Below, piece by piece: positions 6,079-6,277 of a stretch of 6,277 nt of DNA. The notes below the pieces were generated by a model. The model ran no database searches, had not been told where the DNA came from, and saw only the letters and a program-made list of their open reading frames with translations. Location of the stretch: contig CAIQEX010000549.1 in the NCBI GenBank assembly GCA_903870955.1, positions 1 through 6,277 of the forward strand, in the 5' to 3' direction. The number at the start of each line of letters is the position of its first letter. Position 1 is the stretch's first letter. The stretch is from an uncultured beta proteobacterium. GTDB lineage: Bacteria; Pseudomonadota; Gammaproteobacteria; Burkholderiales; Burkholderiaceae_C. The position numbers were made by a program, and so were the translations under genes.

Positions 6079-6277
6079 TGAACGCGACAAAACTACTCTC
6101 TGCCATTGCGTTGCCGCTATGCCTACTGCATCCGCTGGCTCACGCAGAGCGCTTTGATCTGGAAACAGCGCTGGTTGAAAGTGCCAGTGCCAAGGCCGTG
6201 GGCGGCAGCAAGAAGACTGGCGATATTGCCACCTTCTTCACAGCACAAAAAGAGATGGTTTATGGCGCGTTGAGCGA
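6078..6277 (+). CDS. Exported protein, 5' part only; begins with an apparent CsgG-like domain second half
   Basis: Only the first 66 codons are in the window. ATG 6078 is preferred for its spacing from GGAG; ATG 6075 in the same frame adds one Met. The start encodes a good signal peptide (MNATKLLSAIALPLCLLHP, cleavage after LAHA). The Cys in LPLC does not fit a lipobox, so a lipoprotein is unlikely. The mature chain opens ERFDLETALVESASAKAVGG, then KKTGDIATFFTAQKEMVYGAL. From memory of the family, this lines up without gaps to the later part of CsgG/FlgO-like domains: a strand of the type RxDARLVDVxTGEV, a TG turn, then DFFxLQKEL and a helix. That is exactly the part missing from the preceding gene, which suggests the two periplasmic products may pair. 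What follows the edge is unknown, so the full protein's function cannot be stated. Confidence 0.7.
   Translation, partial: MNATKLLSAIALPLCLLHPLAHAERFDLETALVESASAKAVGGSKKTGDIATFFTAQKEMVYGALS

Noticed and set aside
6075..6140. Lipoprotein signal in the last gene, or a frameshift joining it to the FecR-TPR gene
   Set aside because: The residues before the Cys (LPL) do not match a lipobox and LAHA gives a standard cleavage site. A frameshift would leave an out-of-place 22-residue signal peptide inside the domain.

Overview
The window looks like part of an accessory surface-protein locus from a GC-rich proteobacterium. The codon bias (C/G-ending codons) and the mix of families suggest a betaproteobacterium of the Burkholderiales, perhaps Comamonadaceae. 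That placement is inference from style, not a database match. Four genes read left to right on the + strand. They are separated by only about 11-28 bases or overlap by one, and no terminator is visible between them, so they are probably one operon that continues past the right edge.

Layout: (1) Positions 1 to about 110 do not look like the start of the first gene. They hold an in-frame TGA at 55, third-position GC is much lower than in the gene that follows, and the minus strand reads as a Cys/Gly-rich protein tail ending in a stop at 4-6. (2) About 106-3552 encodes the C-terminal 1.1 kb-residue part of a very long secreted adhesin of the filamentous-haemagglutinin type: ten YDG repeats, two MBG-like repeats and a Gln/Ala-rich tail. 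Its true N-terminus (signal peptide and any secretion domain) is absent. (3) 3581-4903 encodes an exported TPR protein with a C-terminal outer-membrane beta-barrel, Slam-like in layout. (4) 4915-6078 encodes an exported FecR-TPR-CsgG-like fusion. (5) From 6078 to the edge runs the start of another exported protein.

How the genes may work together (inference): every downstream product carries a signal peptide. The set fits a giant repetitive adhesin with a dedicated outer-membrane TPR/barrel partner and periplasmic accessory proteins. The two observations most worth following are the ABCD-ABCD-AB super-repeat of the adhesin (period about 336 residues) and an apparent split of a CsgG-like domain between the last two genes, where the second half has gained its own signal peptide.
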